Shown in pieces: positions 4,619 to 6,195 of a stretch of 6,195 nt of DNA. The notes beneath the pieces were generated by a model that was not told the origin of the DNA, searched no databases, and saw only the letters and a program-made list of their open reading frames with translations. The translations under genes were made by a program, and so were the position numbers. This stretch comes from Clostridia bacterium (GTDB lineage: Bacteria; Bacillota; Clostridia; Christensenellales; UBA1242). The stretch's first letter is position 1. Each line of letters starts with the position of its first letter. The DNA is taken from positions 1 to 6,195 of the forward strand of contig JAFSXW010000033.1 in the NCBI GenBank assembly GCA_017443885.1. Direction: 5' to 3'.

Positions 4619-6195
4619 ATGAAAAAGTTTGTAAAAATTTTTGCAATTTTAGTTTTGGCTATTGTTCCTATGATGATTTTTGCAGCATGTAATGCAAATG
4701 GCTCTTTAAACTTTAAAGTTAAAGATGCAAAACTTATGCAATCATCTTTTGTTTATGATGGCACGGAAAAACAAATTGCAATTAAAGAAGATAGCTTGCC
4801 ACAAAATGTGGTGGTTAAGGCTGTTGAAGGCGATAGCAAGGCAACAAATGCTGGAAACTATGTTGCTAGAATTCAATTAGCATATAAAGAAGGCGAAACT
4901 GAACTAGCAACAATAGAATTAGAGTTTCCTTGGCAAATAACCAAAAGCGATTTAAATGTGAACACTAGCGAAATCGCTCTAGAAGAAACAGCATTTACTT
5001 ACAACAGAAATAATCATGTGGTAAGTGTTAATGAAGAAACATTGCCAGATAATATTGAAGTTGACCGCATTGAAAATGGTGTTGGCAGATTTGCTGGCGA
5101 GTATCAAGCAAGAATCTTTTTAAGATACATTGGCGAAGGTGCTCAAAACTATAACCCAATTGCACCAATTTATAGATTATACACAATAAATAAAGACGAA
5201 GCACCAGTTGCACCAAATGCAGTTGAATTTAATCAGCTAACATATAATGGGCAAACTCAAACAGCAACAGTGAACCCAGCAAGCATTGAAGGTTTTGAAG
5301 TTGTTAGCATTTCTGGAAACACTGCAAAAGAAGCAGGCGAATATAATGCAACCCTTGCACTTAGATATGTTGGTGCAGATGCACAAAGCTATAACACAAC
5401 TGTTTTTGAAGATATTGAGGCATCTTTTGTAATAGATAAAGCAGAAGCACCAGTTGTGCCAAGTGCTATTGAATTTAATGAGCTAACATATAATGGGCAA
5501 ATCCAAACAGCAACAGTTAATTCTGCAAGTATTGAAGGATTTGAAGTTGCAAGCATTTCTGGAAACACTGCAAAAGAAGCCGGCGAATATAGTGCAACCC
5601 TTGCACTTAGATATATTGGCACTGATGCAGAAAGCTATAAAACAACATTGTTTGTTGGAGTTGGTGCAAAATATGTAATTAATAAAGCAACACTTCAATT
5701 CCCAAGCATTAGTTTAGTTAATGATGAGATGGTTTATAATAAAATACCTCAACAAGCATTGGCAAATGAAAGCACTCTTGAAGAAAACTTTATTGTTGCA
5801 AACATAGTAAACAATGAAGCAACTGAAGAAGGTAACTACACAGCAATTATCACACTTCTTTATGTTGGAGAAGATGCAGATAACTATACCAGTATTGTGA
5901 AAACAGTTTCAAGAAATTACAGCATTATTAAAACAATTGAAGTTGAAAGTGCAGAAGAATATGTTTTAGCTTTTGCAACTGCAAGCGAAGGAAATGGTGT
6001 TGTAATTAACATCAATGCAGATTTAGATCTTTCTAATAAAGCAATGGTTGTCGTTTCTAGTGACACAACTATTAATTTAAATGGTCACACTTTAAATGCA
6101 GGTCTTAATGGAGATTATTCACGAAGCATTTTACAAGTGGTAAATGATGCAACACTTACTATCAATGGCACCGAGGAAGGCTCTAAAGTTTATGG
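4619..6195 (+). CDS. Large surface lipoprotein with tandem ~82-residue modules and beta-helix start (partial, 3' end missing)
   Basis: The open frame runs without a stop for 525 codons to the window edge, so the C-terminus is missing. The start is the ATG at 4619-4621, six bases after a GGGGAG ribosome site (4607-4612). Residues 1-23 are a lipoprotein signal (KK, then a hydrophobic core), with the lipobox FAAC ending at Cys24. The mature protein should be lipid-anchored on the outer face of the membrane. Five tandem modules of about 82 residues follow (30-111, 112-193, 194-275, 276-357, 358-439). They usually share an early aromatic-Tyr-Asx pair (as in TYNG), a central AG-[EN]-Y or EGNY motif, then a hydrophobic strand and a late Tyr after an acidic/Gly patch. 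This resembles Ig-like or MBG-type beta modules of extracellular proteins; the exact family is not certain. From about 440, short beta strands such as TINLNGHTLNAG and ATLTING indicate the beginning of a parallel beta-helix. A role in adhesion or glycan binding is plausible but inferred. Confidence 0.85.
   Translation, partial: MKKFVKIFAILVLAIVPMMIFAACNANGSLNFKVKDAKLMQSSFVYDGTEKQIAIKEDSLPQNVVVKAVEGDSKATNAGNYVARIQLAYKEGETELATIELEFPWQITKSDLNVNTSEIALEETAFTYNRNNHVVSVNEETLPDNIEVDRIENGVGRFAGEYQARIFLRYIGEGAQNYNPIAPIYRLYTINKDEAPVAPNAVEFNQLTYNGQTQTATVNPASIEGFEVVSISGNTAKEAGEYNATLALRYVGADAQSYNTTVFEDIEASFVIDKAEAPVVPSAIEFNELTYNGQIQTATVNSASIEGFEVASISGNTAKEAGEYSATLALRYIGTDAESYKTTLFVGVGAKYVINKATLQFPSISLVNDEMVYNKIPQQALANESTLEENFIVANIVNNEATEEGNYTAIITLLYVGEDADNYTSIVKTVSRNYSIIKTIEVESAEEYVLAFATASEGNGVVININADLDLSNKAMVVVSSDTTINLNGHTLNAGLNGDYSRSILQVVNDATLTINGTEEGSKVY
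4706..5935 (+). repeat. Five tandem 246-bp coding modules
   Basis: Aligning the translated lipoprotein by eye gives five consecutive modules with the same 82-codon period. Modules 1, 2 and 5 are divergent and recognisable mainly by the Tyr-Asx and [AE]G-[EN]-Y motifs, whereas modules 3 and 4 are close copies. Each contains a strand pattern of the kind A-x-[IL]-x-L-x-Y. The equal spacing of the outer copies suggests growth by whole-module duplication in frame; their boundaries are approximate. Confidence 0.65.
5198..5689 (+). repeat. Near-identical adjacent 246-bp direct repeat (modules 3 and 4)
   Basis: Copy one is 5198-5443 and copy two is 5444-5689, both exactly 246 bp and starting with GAAGCACCAGTTG. 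By hand alignment 62 of 82 encoded residues are identical, and long stretches of DNA are unchanged, for example CATTTCTGGAAACACTGCAA in both copies. Differences concentrate in the last 14 residues of the module. The copies look like a recent duplication relative to the other three modules. Confidence 0.85.

Noticed and set aside
5198..5689. CRISPR array or mobile-element repeat
   Set aside because: The repeat unit is 246 bp, directly adjacent without spacers, and in frame in a protein-coding gene.
5028..5698. Short open frames on both strands within the lipoprotein gene
   Set aside because: They arise in the repeat modules, whose forward frame carries a signal peptide, consistent module motifs and no stop. 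The other frames mirror the repetition.
117..6195. Mycoplasma-type code (TGA as tryptophan), considered because no gene here ends in TGA
   Set aside because: The four visible stops are TAA, TAA, TAG and TAA, but all tryptophans are TGG and no in-frame TGA was seen in any gene. Four stops are too few to infer recoding.

Overview
The window is AT-rich DNA (about one third G+C by eye) with strong AGGAGG-type ribosome sites, TTGACA/TATAAT-type promoters, TAA/TAG stops and TGG-encoded tryptophan. This fits a low-GC Firmicute, plausibly an uncultured host-associated Clostridia or Bacilli lineage. That placement is an inference from composition and protein style, because no marker gene is present.

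Layout, left to right. (1) Positions 1-116 are a compact control region. It holds a plus-strand promoter, a probable divergent minus-strand promoter for a gene starting just off the left edge, a perfect 10-bp inverted repeat spanning the promoters, and a second perfect palindrome running into the next start codon. (2) A small Cro/CI-type (XRE) DNA-binding regulator lies at 117-362 and is closed by a clear intrinsic terminator. (3) A two-gene operon (471-2240 and 2242-4044, one base apart) encodes both halves of a heterodimeric ABC exporter. (4) A 131-residue protein with three predicted membrane helices and no recognised function lies at 4109-4504. It has its own extended -10 promoter and a terminator. 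(5) The first 525 codons of a large surface lipoprotein run from 4619 off the right edge. They comprise a lipoprotein signal, five tandem modules of about 82 residues, and the start of a probable beta-helix domain.

How the genes work together. The ABC pair is the best-supported functional unit. Nucleotide-binding motifs are degraded in complementary positions in the two proteins, which predicts one ATP-hydrolysing site and one degenerate site, as in BmrCD, LmrCD and TM287/288-type exporters. The substrate cannot be read from the sequence. The regulator probably controls its own divergent promoter region, and control of the exporter is possible but unproven. The membrane protein and the lipoprotein are separate transcription units with no demonstrated link to the exporter. 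No mobile element, CRISPR array, tRNA or rRNA was seen. I did not find convincing evidence for a wholly new system. The most distinctive items are the repeat array of the lipoprotein and the palindrome-rich divergent control region.
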